Assembly: GCA_001560915.1 (NCBI GenBank)
Contig: CP014214.1
Span: forward strand, 682,001-746,000
Origin: a methanogenic archaeon ISO4-H5
GTDB taxonomy: Archaea > Thermoplasmatota > Thermoplasmata > Methanomassiliicoccales > Methanomethylophilaceae
DNA length: 64,000 bases
Direction: 5' to 3'
Within the stretch, counting starts at the first letter, position 1; each line of letters starts with the position of its first letter. Below are positions 16,577-25,237 of the stretch, one piece after another. Made by a program: the position numbers and the translations under genes. Below the pieces are notes generated by a model. The model saw only the letters and a program-made list of their open reading frames with translations, did no database searches and was not told the origin of the DNA.

Positions 16577-18775
16577 CTAAAACATGGTGGATTTGGAAAG
16601 CACAAGGTTCTTGGTGTAGTAGTCGGTGACGACAGTCTTTCCGTCGACGGAGACGAAGGTTCCGTCGATGGTGGTTCCGTCCACGCCGATTCCCTTTCCG
16701 GATCCGTAGACGCTTCCGTCGATTACTGCATTACCGTTGATCGTCACGGAAGTGGTTCCGAACACCTGGGCGACGTTCATCGTGTTCTCATTGTTGGTGA
16801 ACTGGGTTCCGTAGTAGCGGGTGAGTTTGGGGACTGATTCTCCTCCTGCGTAGACGTTACCGTGGATGTGTCCTCCGGAGATGTTCACGGAGACGTCACC
16901 GTAGATGACGGACTGTCCGGTGGAGTTGGTGTAACCGTTTCCGCTGGGGTCCTTTCCGCTGGTGGTGCGTAGCATCTTGTCGACACCGCCTCTTCCTCCT
17001 CCGAACACATCGAAGAGGACATCTCCGCCGGAGATGTTCACGGAGACATTGAGGTCGTTTCCGGAGGAACCGACGGTTCCTCTGTAACCTCCTCCGTAGA
17101 CGAATCCGATGGTACCTCCGCGGATGTCGACCTCGATGGTCTTACCCTGAGACATGTTGGATGCGGTGGGGTTGGTCCAGGTGTCGTATCCTGCTCCGAA
17201 GAGCATGGAGATCCTGGGGTTGTCGACGACCATCATCTTGGTACCCTTGGCACTGGTGTTGGCACTTCCTGTACCATCAGTGACCAGACCGCAGGCTGCG
17301 TGCCTGACTTCCGCATTTCCGGAGATCTCGACATAGGTGAAGGCACACTTACTGGTTCCAGCTCTGCCTCCTCCCTGGACATCCCATACGGAGGAGTTTC
17401 CGCTGACGAAGACATGAGTGGCTCCGTTGACGTTGTTGACAGAACATCCGCCCTGGAAGTTGGCACCCTCTTTGGTGGTAACAGGTTGATCGTATCCTGT
17501 GATTCCTGCGGCCCAGCTGTCTCCGAGAGTATACAGCCCGATGGCGTAGACGAAGGTTCCTCCCTGGTACTGGTCAATCTGGGTGTTGTACGTGGTGGAT
17601 CCGTAGATTGGGTTACTGCCACTGTCGGTGGCGTTTCCTCCTCCGACTGTGTCGAGGACGGTGGCCTTCTTGATGACGAGGTAGGTGGAGAGAGGGGTGG
17701 AGGAATCACCCATAGCGAGCCTTCCTCCCGCGAACATGCTGTAGTAGGTACCGCTGTGTACGATGACGAACGAACCCATGTTGAATTTCATTCCATTGAG
17801 TTCGTCATCCTTGGATACTACTGCTTTGTTTGCATATGCGGTTCCCGTGGTGGTACCGTTTCCTCCTCCATACAGCTGCGGAGCCGCTAAAGCGTTGGTT
17901 CCGTAGTTGTTCTGGATATTGGCACCGAGAATCATCTTATGAGCGTTAGCATAGAGACCCACGTTATCTGCGTAACCGTGGTTGGTTTTTGCTGCTATGC
18001 TTGTCATGATCACATTGTCAATTACCACATTGCCCTGTGCGACTGCGTTACCGTTGGTGTTGTTAGGGCCTGAAAGACGGAATGTACTGAGGGTTCCGGT
18101 TCCGTCATAAATACCGAGGGAACGGTACGAACCCGTGCTCAGTTTCGCATACCCACTATTGGAACCGAAGTTGAGTGTTCCGGAGATGGCGTACTGGGTA
18201 GTGTACATACGGTCTGCTAATTCCGTGCCACCTAATGCAACAGGGGTAGGCTGCGTGTTGGCGATGGCTGTAGCATATTCTTGGTACTGGCTTCCCACGC
18301 GGAAGATATCCGGAAATGCCCAGTATGCCCAGAGTTTGGTCACCGTATCAGGGATGACATCTCCCGGTGCGATGAGATCGTCGGCCGAGGTGGGAGTTTC
18401 TTCTTTAGTGGACCATCCCGCGAAAACCATATTGACGGTCATGGTGCCGACATTTCCACCGTAGTTATGGGATTCCCTTGGGGCAATCCAATTGGTGGTA
18501 AGCGCGTCGGCGGTGTTCTTCCAATATAGCGGGTTGTATTCGGTGGCGACGATACCTTTGTAGGGAATCGTGATTGCCTCTCCCGTGGCTCCGTTCGGGT
18601 AGTAGGTGACCGATTGGGTCTCTGCCGAGGACTCGGAGGAGTTCAGGAGGAAAACTCCGGAAAGGACCATCATCGAGACCACGGCGATTGCCAATGCCAT
18701 GGTCGTCTTTCCGGTTTTTCCGAACGCACCTTTAGCTGTATGTGTGTTGTGGTTATGCACGGTAATCGCATCCAA
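16577..18775 (-). CDS. Giant surface protein, N-terminal fragment (split by IS copy 2)
   Basis: 732 codons, of which the last few (from 16584 down to the TAG at 16577) are supplied by the IS tip. The ATG at 18775 follows a TATA box. Residues 1-24 are polar, 25-46 hydrophobic (LAIAVVSMMVLSGVFLL), then SSESSAE: a signal peptide or N-terminal anchor. Two InlB-like stretches follow (FAGWS, LWAYW). From about residue 180 the protein is repetitive, Gly/Asn/Thr rich, with units such as YGGGNG, GGGRAG, VYGGGYRG and VYAGGES that continue into the other fragment. It resembles the beta-helix passengers of large adhesins. As it stands it encodes an exported protein lacking the C-terminal anchor. The reconstructed gene has 4,452 codons including the stop. 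Confidence 0.87.
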   Translation of the reverse strand: MDAITVHNHNTHTAKGAFGKTGKTTMALAIAVVSMMVLSGVFLLNSSESSAETQSVTYYPNGATGEAITIPYKGIVATEYNPLYWKNTADALTTNWIAPRESHNYGGNVGTMTVNMVFAGWSTKEETPTSADDLIAPGDVIPDTVTKLWAYWAFPDIFRVGSQYQEYATAIANTQPTPVALGGTELADRMYTTQYAISGTLNFGSNSGYAKLSTGSYRSLGIYDGTGTLSTFRLSGPNNTNGNAVAQGNVVIDNVIMTSIAAKTNHGYADNVGLYANAHKMILGANIQNNYGTNALAAPQLYGGGNGTTTGTAYANKAVVSKDDELNGMKFNMGSFVIVHSGTYYSMFAGGRLAMGDSSTPLSTYLVIKKATVLDTVGGGNATDSGSNPIYGSTTYNTQIDQYQGGTFVYAIGLYTLGDSWAAGITGYDQPVTTKEGANFQGGCSVNNVNGATHVFVSGNSSVWDVQGGGRAGTSKCAFTYVEISGNAEVRHAACGLVTDGTGSANTSAKGTKMMVVDNPRISMLFGAGYDTWTNPTASNMSQGKTIEVDIRGGTIGFVYGGGYRGTVGSSGNDLNVSVNISGGDVLFDVFGGGRGGVDKMLRTTSGKDPSGNGYTNSTGQSVIYGDVSVNISGGHIHGNVYAGGESVPKLTRYYGTQFTNNENTMNVAQVFGTTSVTINGNAVIDGSVYGSGKGIGVDGTTIDGTFVSVDGKTVVTDYYTKNLVLSKSTMF
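16585..16600 (+). repeat. 16-bp target-site duplication, right copy
   Basis: TGGTGGATTTGGAAAG follows the right IS tip and is identical to 15186-15201. Confidence 0.95.
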
Positions 18776-18797
18776 ATAACTTTAAAACGCGCAGTAT

Positions 18798-18808
18798 CTT
18801 TATAAAAG
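18798..18808 (-). promoter_or_regulatory. TATA box of the giant surface-protein gene
   Basis: On the minus strand CTTTTATAAAG lies about 27 bp upstream of the ATG at 18775, which fits a leaderless transcript. Confidence 0.65.
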
Positions 18809-19003
18809 TTATTTAGACAATCTGGGGACAAGCCCTCTAAATAGGGGTATTATAGGGAAAAAATGAAGGTTTTTTGTATTATCCCAGAACACGGGTTTCA
18901 GCCAATGTTAACGATTTTACAGAAGGCATATCGAGCCGATATCCAGCGGGAAGTCACGATAGTTAACAATTGAGCTGATCCCGGGCACCTGCCCGAAGGG
19001 AAA

Positions 19004-19019
19004 GGGGAGATACCTCCCC
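19004..19019 (-). terminator. argH terminator hairpin
   Basis: GGGGAG/CTCCCC stem with a 4-base loop; read on the minus strand it is followed by TTTT, 10 bp after the argH stop. Confidence 0.7.
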
Positions 19020-19028
19020 CTTGGGGTT

Positions 19029-20477
19029 TCACTGGTTGAGAAGAACGTCCCAGCAGTTCTGGAAGAGCATGTCCTTCTGCCTGACCGCGGTCTCCCTGTC
19101 GAACAGGTCCTGCAGCGACAGTGCCAGCTGTACATCTGTGGATGCGGGGGAAGTGCCTCCGTAGGAGTCCCTTCTCTCGACGCAGGCCTTCACGGAGATG
19201 GCGCCGAACACATCCTCTTCGATGAGCGGGGAGTACCCTTTGAACTGCTCGAGGGTCAGGTCGTCGAGGCTGAGGCGGTTTGCTTCGCAGAAGCGGACAG
19301 CCTCTCCGACGATACCGTGGGCCTCCCTGAAGGGGACTCCTTTGGTGACCAGGTAGTCGGCGAGGTCGGTGGCGTTGATGAATCCCTTCTTGGTGGCTTC
19401 CAGCATATTGCTGTCGTTGATCTTCATGGTGGCGACGACCTTGGCCATGATGTTGGCGCAGTCCCTGACTGTTTCAAGGGAGTCCATCACGGGCTTCTTG
19501 TCTTCCTGCAAATCTCTGTTGTAGGCCAGAGGCAGGCTCTTGGTGGTGACCAGCATGGTCATGAGGGCGCCGATGACGCTTCCGGTCTTTCCCCTTGTGA
19601 GCTCGCAGATGTCGGGGTTCTTCTTCTGCGGCATGATGGAGGATCCGGTGGAGTAGCGGTCGTCCATGGTAACAAAACCGAACTCCTGCGAGTTCCACAG
19701 GACCAGTTCCTCGCAGAGGGAGGAGAGGCTGATGGCCACCATGGATGCATCGAAGGCAAGTTCGGTGACATAGTCCCTGGAACCGACGGTGTCCATGGAG
19801 TTCTCGGTGGGATCCTTGAATCCGAGGAGGTCGGCGGTCATCTTTCTGTCGATGGGATAGGTAGTGCCGGCGAGGGCCGCGGAGCCCAGGGGACACTTGT
19901 TCATCCTCTCGACGGCGTCCATGAAACGGTCGGCGTCGCGGCCCAGTCTGAACGCATGTGCCAGCATGTGCTGTGCGAGGGTGACGGGCTGGGCGTGCTG
20001 CATGTGGGTGAAGCCGGGCAGGACGGTCTCGCGGTGATCCTTGGCGACATCCTGCAGGGAGGCGATGAGCCTGTCGACCGCATCCACGGTGTTGAGTGCT
20101 GCATCCCTGAGATACATCTTGAAGTCGGTGGCCACCTGGTCGTTCCTGCTCCTGCCGGTGTGCAGTTTGCCTCCGGCGGGACCGATGATATCGGTGAGTT
20201 TCACCTCGATGTTGGTGTGGATGTCCTCCAGAGAGTAGTCCATCTCGAAGTTTCCGCCTTTGAGGGAAGCCGCCAGCTTACGGAGCCCTCCGGTGATGGC
20301 GTCAGCATCCTCCTCGGGGATGATCTTGCGGGCTTTCAGCATGCGTACGTGGGCGAGGGAGCCCATGATGTCATAGAATGCCATCCTGCCGTCGACGTCG
20401 AGGGAGGAGGTGAACTTGAGGGTACCCTCGTCCATGCCGCCCTCGAACCTTCCTGACCAAAGCGCCTTTCCGGACAT
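19029..20477 (-). CDS. argH: Argininosuccinate lyase
   Basis: 482 aa. Splits argininosuccinate into arginine and fumarate, the last step of arginine synthesis, in the cytoplasm. The N-terminus KALWSGRFEGG is the usual ArgH start. SRNDQVATD (near residue 110) and the fumarase/aspartase signature GSSIMPQKKNPD (near 280) are present, as is the HTHMQHAQP-type loop (here FTHMQHAQPVT) that carries an active-site His. Length is normal. The ATG at 20477 was chosen over the in-frame GTG 9 bp upstream because it begins at the conserved N-terminus. It starts 5 bp after the argG stop, so the two form an argGH operon. Confidence 0.95.
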   Translation of the reverse strand: MSGKALWSGRFEGGMDEGTLKFTSSLDVDGRMAFYDIMGSLAHVRMLKARKIIPEEDADAITGGLRKLAASLKGGNFEMDYSLEDIHTNIEVKLTDIIGPAGGKLHTGRSRNDQVATDFKMYLRDAALNTVDAVDRLIASLQDVAKDHRETVLPGFTHMQHAQPVTLAQHMLAHAFRLGRDADRFMDAVERMNKCPLGSAALAGTTYPIDRKMTADLLGFKDPTENSMDTVGSRDYVTELAFDASMVAISLSSLCEELVLWNSQEFGFVTMDDRYSTGSSIMPQKKNPDICELTRGKTGSVIGALMTMLVTTKSLPLAYNRDLQEDKKPVMDSLETVRDCANIMAKVVATMKINDSNMLEATKKGFINATDLADYLVTKGVPFREAHGIVGEAVRFCEANRLSLDDLTLEQFKGYSPLIEEDVFGAISVKACVERRDSYGGTSPASTDVQLALSLQDLFDRETAVRQKDMLFQNCWDVLLNQ

Positions 20478-20482
20478 CAGTA

Positions 20483-21730
20483 TCACTGTTTCTTACCCTG
20501 GTGGGCCCTGGCTGCGGTCTGGTCAGGCAGTCCCCAGACGTAGATGAATCCCATGGCGGCCTTGTGATCGAAGGTGTCCACGGTGTCCTTGGAGTAGGTG
20601 GCGAGTCCCACGTCGTAGAGCGAGGTGGGGGACTTCCTTCCGACGACGGTGACGCTGCCCTTGAAGAGCTTCATGCGTACGGTACCGGTTACGTACTCCT
20701 GGGTCTTGTCGATGAAGGCGTTGAGGGGTTCCCTGAGTCCGCCGAACCACTGTCCGTCGTAGACCATCCTGGTGAACTTCTGCTCGATGCCCCTCTTGAA
20801 GTCGAGGACCTCCCTCTGGAGGGTCATGGCCTCGATTGCCTTGTGGGCGGTGATGATGGTGACGGCTGCGGGGCACTCGTAGGTCTCGCGGCTCTTGATT
20901 CCGACCAGCCTGTCCTCGACGTGGTCGATCCTTCCGACACCGTTCTCGCCTGCGATCTTGTTCAGCTTGTTGATGAGCTCGACGCCGTCCATCTTCTTTC
21001 CGTCGAGAGCCACGGGGATTCCCTTCTCGAACTCGATCTCCACGAAGGTGGGGGTGTTGGGAGCTTTCTCGGGGTCGACGGTGTGCACCCAGACTCCTGC
21101 CGGAGGCTCGTCCCAGGCGTTCTCGAGGGCACCGCACTCGCAGGATGCGCCCCAGAGGTTCTCGTCCCTGGAGAAGGGGCTGCTCTTCTTGGCCTTGATC
21201 TCGATTCCGTGTTCTGCCGCGTAATCGATCTCGTCGTCCCTGGTGGCGATCCACTCCCTCTGGGGAGCGATGATCTTGAGGTCGGGGTCCTGTGCTTTGA
21301 TACCTGCGTCGAAACGGACCTGGTCGTTTCCCTTTCCGGTGCATCCGTGGGCGATGTACTTGGCACCCTCCTCGTGAGCGATCTTCACCAGGGTCTTGGC
21401 CATGAGGGGCCTGGCGATGGCGGTGGAGAGGGGGTAGATGTCCTGGTACATTCCGTTGGCCTTGACGAGGGGCCATACGTACTCCTCGACGAACTCCTTC
21501 CTCACGTCGAAGAAGTCGGCGCGGATGGCGCCGTTCCTGTAGGCGCGGGCGACGATCTCCTCGCCGTCGGTCTCGGGCTGTCCCACATCGACGGAGATAG
21601 CGACGACATCGACGTCGTAGTTCTCCTGGAGCCAGTGGATGTCCACAGAGGTGTCGAGTCCTCCGGAGTAAGCGAGAACGACTTTGTCGCGCTTTCCGTC
21701 GGTTTTTGCGGATGCAGTTTTGTTTGCCAT
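20483..21730 (-). CDS. argG: Argininosuccinate synthase
   Basis: 415 aa. Joins citrulline and aspartate with ATP to give argininosuccinate. The N-type ATP pyrophosphatase loop is at VVLAYSGGLDTSVDI (about residues 16-30). IAHGCTGKGNDQVRF, a hallmark of the family, lies near 120. The segment around the SPFSRDENLW motif and the late YECPA(A)V motif match known synthases. The upstream in-frame extension to 21802 is not credible, because the ATG at 21730 is preceded by a TATA box at the correct leaderless distance, set within a palindrome (21750-21764). First gene of argGH and divergent from argC. Confidence 0.95.
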   Translation of the reverse strand: MANKTASAKTDGKRDKVVLAYSGGLDTSVDIHWLQENYDVDVVAISVDVGQPETDGEEIVARAYRNGAIRADFFDVRKEFVEEYVWPLVKANGMYQDIYPLSTAIARPLMAKTLVKIAHEEGAKYIAHGCTGKGNDQVRFDAGIKAQDPDLKIIAPQREWIATRDDEIDYAAEHGIEIKAKKSSPFSRDENLWGASCECGALENAWDEPPAGVWVHTVDPEKAPNTPTFVEIEFEKGIPVALDGKKMDGVELINKLNKIAGENGVGRIDHVEDRLVGIKSRETYECPAAVTIITAHKAIEAMTLQREVLDFKRGIEQKFTRMVYDGQWFGGLREPLNAFIDKTQEYVTGTVRMKLFKGSVTVVGRKSPTSLYDVGLATYSKDTVDTFDHKAAMGFIYVWGLPDQTAARAHQGKKQ

Positions 21731-21749
21731 GAGCAACCCCAGTAGAACC

Positions 21750-21764
21750 ACAGTTATAAACTGT
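21750..21764 (-). promoter_or_regulatory. Palindrome overlapping the argG TATA box
   Basis: ACAGTTATAAACTGT is a 6-3-6 inverted repeat (ACAGTT/AACTGT) whose centre contains the TATA box, about 27 bp from the argG ATG. Binding here would block TBP, so it is a candidate repressor operator. Confidence 0.5.
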
Positions 21765-22056
21765 CGCGTGGGCGGCGGGCGCGCGCAAGCTGGCCCGCAC
21801 ATTAGGAAAAGGTAATGGCAGGAGTGTGGTTTTCATTCCGTTTCAGATGGAAGAATTGTATGTGCCAGATTCACGAATTCTTTATGAAATCTGAATTCCC
21901 GTGAGTGGTGAAACTGTGAACGATCATGGGAAATCCGGGGCCAAGGTATACATGCTTCCCCCGTCCGGACTCTTCGGGCAATCTCCCCGCCCAGCGGTGA
22001 TGTCTGTGAGCGGTTCAACCGTTCCCAGACAGTCATCTTAGTCAGTGTTGTAACTA

Positions 22057-22077
22057 TTCCGACAGAACCTGTCTGAA
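22057..22077 (+). promoter_or_regulatory. Palindrome upstream of the argC promoter
   Basis: TTCCGACAG and CTGTCTGAA are separated by 3 bp, giving a 9-3-9 inverted repeat with one mismatched pair, about 14 bp upstream of the TATA box. A further half-site CAGACAG occurs at 22026-22032. The argG palindrome shares the ACAG...CTGT halves. Confidence 0.5.
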
Positions 22078-22090
22078 ATAAGACAATACC

Positions 22091-22100
22091 CTTTTATCCC
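22091..22100 (+). promoter_or_regulatory. TATA box of the argCJBD operon
   Basis: CTTTTATCCC lies about 45 bp upstream of the argC GTG, which allows a leader of about 20 nt. AGAGGTAA at 22129-22136 could serve as the ribosome binding site. Confidence 0.5.
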
Positions 22101-22141
22101 TGATGTAAGTCAGGCTTTCCTATACAAAAGAGGTAATCAAA

Positions 22142-23161
22142 GTGACTTACAGAGTAGGCATCATAGGAGGAACAGGCTATACAGGCAGTGAACTCTCCCG
22201 CCTGCTGGTCAGGCATCCCGATGTGGAACTGGCGGCACTCACGTCCCGTTCGAACGCGGGAGTGAAGGTCTCCAAGGTCAACACCTTCCTCAAGGGATAC
22301 ACCGACATCGAGTTCACCGAGAAGATCTCCGACACCAAGGACCTGGACTTCGTAATGGTCGCCACCCCCCGCGGAGTAGCCATGGACGAGGTCCCGGCAC
22401 TCATGGAGCAGGGCATCAAATGCATCGATCTCTCCGGGGACTACCGCCTGAAGGATCCCGCCGAGTACGAGAAATGGTACGGGAAGGCACACAGCGACAC
22501 CAAGTATCTCAAGGATGCGGTGTTCGGTCTCCCAGAGCTCTTCCGCGACAAGATCAAGGGAGCGGACCTGGTGGCCAACCCCGGCTGCTATGCGACCTCC
22601 GCCATCCTGGCGATAGCCCCGCTGATGAAGTCCGGTCTGGTATACCCAGACGTCTTTGTCGACGGAAAGAGCGGTACCTCCGGAGCGGGTATGAAGCCTT
22701 CCGAGCGCCTGCACCACCCCACCTGCGGGGAGTCCGTGATCCCCTACAGCATCACGACCCACCGCCACCAGCCGGAGATTGACATGGCCGTCGACATGTT
22801 CGCCGGAGGGAAGACCGACGTGATGTTCGTCCCCCACCTGGTGCCCATCGTCCGCGGAATCATCTCCTCCTGCTACTTCCGCTTGAAAAAAGAGGCGACG
22901 CAGGAGCAGGTCGACGAGATTTACGAGAAACAGTACGGAGCAGAACGCTTCGTGGACTATGTCCCGGAGCCTTCAATCCGCGCCGTGGTGGGATCGAACC
23001 ACGCACAGGTCGGATCGAAGGTGTTCGGGGACCGTGCCGTGGCCTTCGGAGTCCTTGACAACCTCACCAAGGGCGCCGCGGGACAGGCCGTACAGAATAT
23101 GAACCTGATGCTGGGACTTGACGAGGCCGCGGGCCTCGACTTCCCCGGATTGGGAGTGTGA
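22142..23161 (+). CDS. argC: N-acetyl-gamma-glutamyl-phosphate reductase
   Basis: 339 aa. NADPH-dependent reduction of N-acetylglutamyl phosphate to the semialdehyde, third step of ornithine synthesis. The Rossmann motif GIIGGTGYTGSELSRLL is at the N-terminus. The catalytic Cys lies in VANPGCYATSAIL (about residue 146), and KSGTSGAGM and the HRHQPEI segment follow. The GTG start at 22142 is supported by AGAGGT about 6 bp upstream and by the fit of the N-terminus to the family. It leads the argCJBD cluster; its stop lies 5 bp before the argJ ATG. Confidence 0.95.
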   Translation: MTYRVGIIGGTGYTGSELSRLLVRHPDVELAALTSRSNAGVKVSKVNTFLKGYTDIEFTEKISDTKDLDFVMVATPRGVAMDEVPALMEQGIKCIDLSGDYRLKDPAEYEKWYGKAHSDTKYLKDAVFGLPELFRDKIKGADLVANPGCYATSAILAIAPLMKSGLVYPDVFVDGKSGTSGAGMKPSERLHHPTCGESVIPYSITTHRHQPEIDMAVDMFAGGKTDVMFVPHLVPIVRGIISSCYFRLKKEATQEQVDEIYEKQYGAERFVDYVPEPSIRAVVGSNHAQVGSKVFGDRAVAFGVLDNLTKGAAGQAVQNMNLMLGLDEAAGLDFPGLGV

Positions 23162-23166
23162 CAATC

Positions 23167-24393
23167 ATGGTAGAGATAATAGAGGGAGGAATAACCACTC
23201 CCCAGGGATTCAAAGCGGCCGGAGTTCACTCCGGAGTCAAATACCGCTCGCTAGATATGGGATTGCTTTACTCGCAGGTCCCCGCCACCGCCTTCTGCGC
23301 CTTCACCTCCAACAACGTGAAGGCCGCACCTGTGCAGCTTATGATGAATGACGCCTCGGAGAAGCTCTCCGCCGTCATCATCAACAGCGGTAACGCCAAC
23401 GCCCTCACAGGGCGCAGGGGATACGAGGATGCGCAGACCATGCAGAAACTGGTCGCCGCAGAGCTCAACGTGGAGCCTTCGCAGGTCGGAGTCATGTCCA
23501 CCGGACTCATCGGACGCTTCATGGACATGCCCAAGATCACCTTCGGAATCAGCAAGGCGGTCAAGGCACTGAATGTCGGACGCGACGCTGACAATCTGAT
23601 TTGCGAGGCAATCATGACCACCGACACTATCAAGAAGGAATGCGCCGTGCGCGTCCGCCTCGAGGACGGTACCCTTGTCAACGTCTCCATGATTTCCAAG
23701 GGAAGCGGAATGATCTCCCCCCACATGAAGGCCCTGCACGGAACCACCCTCTCGCTGATCACCACCGACGCGGTGCTCACCCCCGCGTTCTACAAGCACT
23801 TCCAGGAGATCCTGGATGATTCCATGAACATGGTCTCCGTGGACGGCGACCAGTCCACCAACGACACCTGCATCATGATGGCCAACGGACTTGCCGGGGG
23901 CAAACCCGCCGACGAGGACCCCAACTTCCTGGATGCCATGCGCATCCTGACCACCAAGATCGCACGCACCATCGCCATGGACGGAGAAGGAGCCACCAAG
24001 CTCATCACCGTCGAGGTCAAGGGTGCTGAGACCAAGGAAGACGCCAAGAAGGTCATCAAGACCATCATCAACTCCCCGCTGGTGAAGTCGGCCATCTTCG
24101 GTTCCGACCCCAACTACGGACGTGTCATGATGGCTGTCGGCAACAGCGGCGCCAAGTTCAGTCTCAACGACGTGCACCTCACCATCAAGGGAGGCGACAT
24201 GATGGTCGACATCCTCGACTCCGGAGCACCCGTCTTCCAGGACGAGACTTCCGTAGAGGCTGTCCGCATGACCATGGACAACAAGGAGGTCATCCTTCAG
24301 CTCGACCTCGGAGTAGGTAACGCATCCGCCACCGGATGGGGATGCGACCTCACCTACGATTATGTCCGCATCAACGCGGAGTATGCGACCTGA
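23167..24393 (+). CDS. argJ: Glutamate N-acetyltransferase / amino-acid acetyltransferase (ArgJ)
   Basis: 408 aa. Moves the acetyl group from N-acetylornithine to glutamate, so acetyl is recycled, and may also use acetyl-CoA. ArgJ cleaves itself before a Thr nucleophile. Here GEGATKLITVEV matches that site, with T in ATK starting the beta chain near residue 278. INSGNANALTGRRG and GSDPNYGRVMMAVGNSG are further family signatures. The ATG at 23167 is preferred to a GTG at 23158 that overlaps the argC stop, because GGGAG lies about 10 bp upstream. Presence of argJ means a separate argE-type deacetylase is not needed. Confidence 0.93.
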   Translation: MVEIIEGGITTPQGFKAAGVHSGVKYRSLDMGLLYSQVPATAFCAFTSNNVKAAPVQLMMNDASEKLSAVIINSGNANALTGRRGYEDAQTMQKLVAAELNVEPSQVGVMSTGLIGRFMDMPKITFGISKAVKALNVGRDADNLICEAIMTTDTIKKECAVRVRLEDGTLVNVSMISKGSGMISPHMKALHGTTLSLITTDAVLTPAFYKHFQEILDDSMNMVSVDGDQSTNDTCIMMANGLAGGKPADEDPNFLDAMRILTTKIARTIAMDGEGATKLITVEVKGAETKEDAKKVIKTIINSPLVKSAIFGSDPNYGRVMMAVGNSGAKFSLNDVHLTIKGGDMMVDILDSGAPVFQDETSVEAVRMTMDNKEVILQLDLGVGNASATGWGCDLTYDYVRINAEYAT

Positions 24394-24401
24394 GTGGTAG
24401 G

Positions 24402-25232
24402 ATGCGCGACATATATCTCCTCAAATTCGGAGGCAACGCTCTCGACGGTGCCGAGGGTTTGAGACGTCTGGCACATGAGGTCGCAGACCTCGTGGAGAAA
24501 GGGATCTCCATCGTCATGGTGCACGGCGGAGGACCTGCCATCAGCGCCGAGATGGAGAGGCTCGGCATGAAACCCGTCAAGGTCGCGGGCGTAAGAGTAA
24601 CCGACGAGGCAGGTCTCGAAGTGGCCGAGAAGGTGCTCAGGCAGATCAACGGGGAAGTAGTATCCGCCCTCGAAGAAGCAGGAGTGAAAGCAATCGGACT
24701 ACCCGGTTACTTCTGCACCGAGTGCGAGCGCAAGAAACCCTACACCGCCGTCGAGGATGGCAAGGAGATAACGGTGGATTTGGGTCTTGTCGGAGAGGTA
24801 GTCTCCGTGGATGAACAGACAATCTTCGACCTGGTGGACGAGAAGGTTGTTCCCGTGGTGTATCCCATCGGCGGCATGGCCGTAGACGACAAGGTGCAGC
24901 ACCTCAACGTCAACGCAGACACCATGGCAGCCGGAATCGCGGCCGGAATCAAATGCAGGGAGATGATCGCCATCACCGACGTCCCCGGAATCCTCCGGGA
25001 CGTGCACGACCCCTCCTCCAAGATAGACAAGGTCACCTTCGCGGACCTGGACGCCCTGATTGCCGACGGAACGGTGTCGGGCGGAATGGTCCCCAAGGTG
25101 GAAGCCTGCCGCAAGGCAGTGAATGCCGGGGCCAGGATCGTTCGCATGGTGAACGGACGCGACCCCGAGAACATAATCACAGACATAATCATCAACGGTG
25201 CCCCCAAGGGTACCCTCATAGTAAAAGAGTGA
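24402..25232 (+). CDS. argB: Acetylglutamate kinase
   Basis: 276 aa. Phosphorylates N-acetylglutamate with ATP, usually the feedback-controlled step. The amino-acid-kinase fold shows LLKFGGNAL at the N-terminus and MVHGGGPAIS near residue 45. NVNADTMAAGIAAGIKC lies near 170, and ITDVPGIL and GGMVPKVEACRKAV follow toward the end. It lacks the long N-terminal helix of arginine-sensitive hexameric kinases, so arginine inhibition by that route is unlikely (inference). The ATG at 24402 begins exactly at the conserved start, 8 bp after argJ. Confidence 0.94.
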   Translation: MRDIYLLKFGGNALDGAEGLRRLAHEVADLVEKGISIVMVHGGGPAISAEMERLGMKPVKVAGVRVTDEAGLEVAEKVLRQINGEVVSALEEAGVKAIGLPGYFCTECERKKPYTAVEDGKEITVDLGLVGEVVSVDEQTIFDLVDEKVVPVVYPIGGMAVDDKVQHLNVNADTMAAGIAAGIKCREMIAITDVPGILRDVHDPSSKIDKVTFADLDALIADGTVSGGMVPKVEACRKAVNAGARIVRMVNGRDPENIITDIIINGAPKGTLIVKE

Positions 25233-25237
25233 ATAAC

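Larger units (their letters stand above)
15202..16584 (+). mobile_element. IS copy 2: complete 1,383-bp DDE insertion sequence
   Basis: Both tips are the perfect inverted repeat TGTTTTAGAAA (15202-15212 and the reverse complement at 16574-16584). Exact 16-bp direct repeats flank it. It carries one transposase gene and a large hairpin near each end (15241-15303, 16461-16520). Deleting the element plus one 16-bp repeat restores a single uninterrupted frame of the host gene. The transposase suggests the IS481 assemblage. Long target duplications are, from memory, a property of some IS1202-type relatives; an ISfinder comparison would settle this. Copies 1 and 3 share its sequence. Confidence 0.95.
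21731..22141 (+). other. 411-bp divergent regulatory region between argG and argC
   Basis: No gene was found. It contains the argG promoter with an overlapping palindrome (21750-21764), and the argC TATA region (22091-22100) preceded by a palindrome (22057-22077). The middle (about 21,840-22,030) shows no recognisable gene. Confidence 0.6.

Noticed and set aside
16577-16579. TAG ending the N-terminal adhesin fragment considered as pyrrolysine readthrough
   Set aside because: The codon comes from the IS tip, not from the host gene, and reading on would enter non-coding IS sequence.
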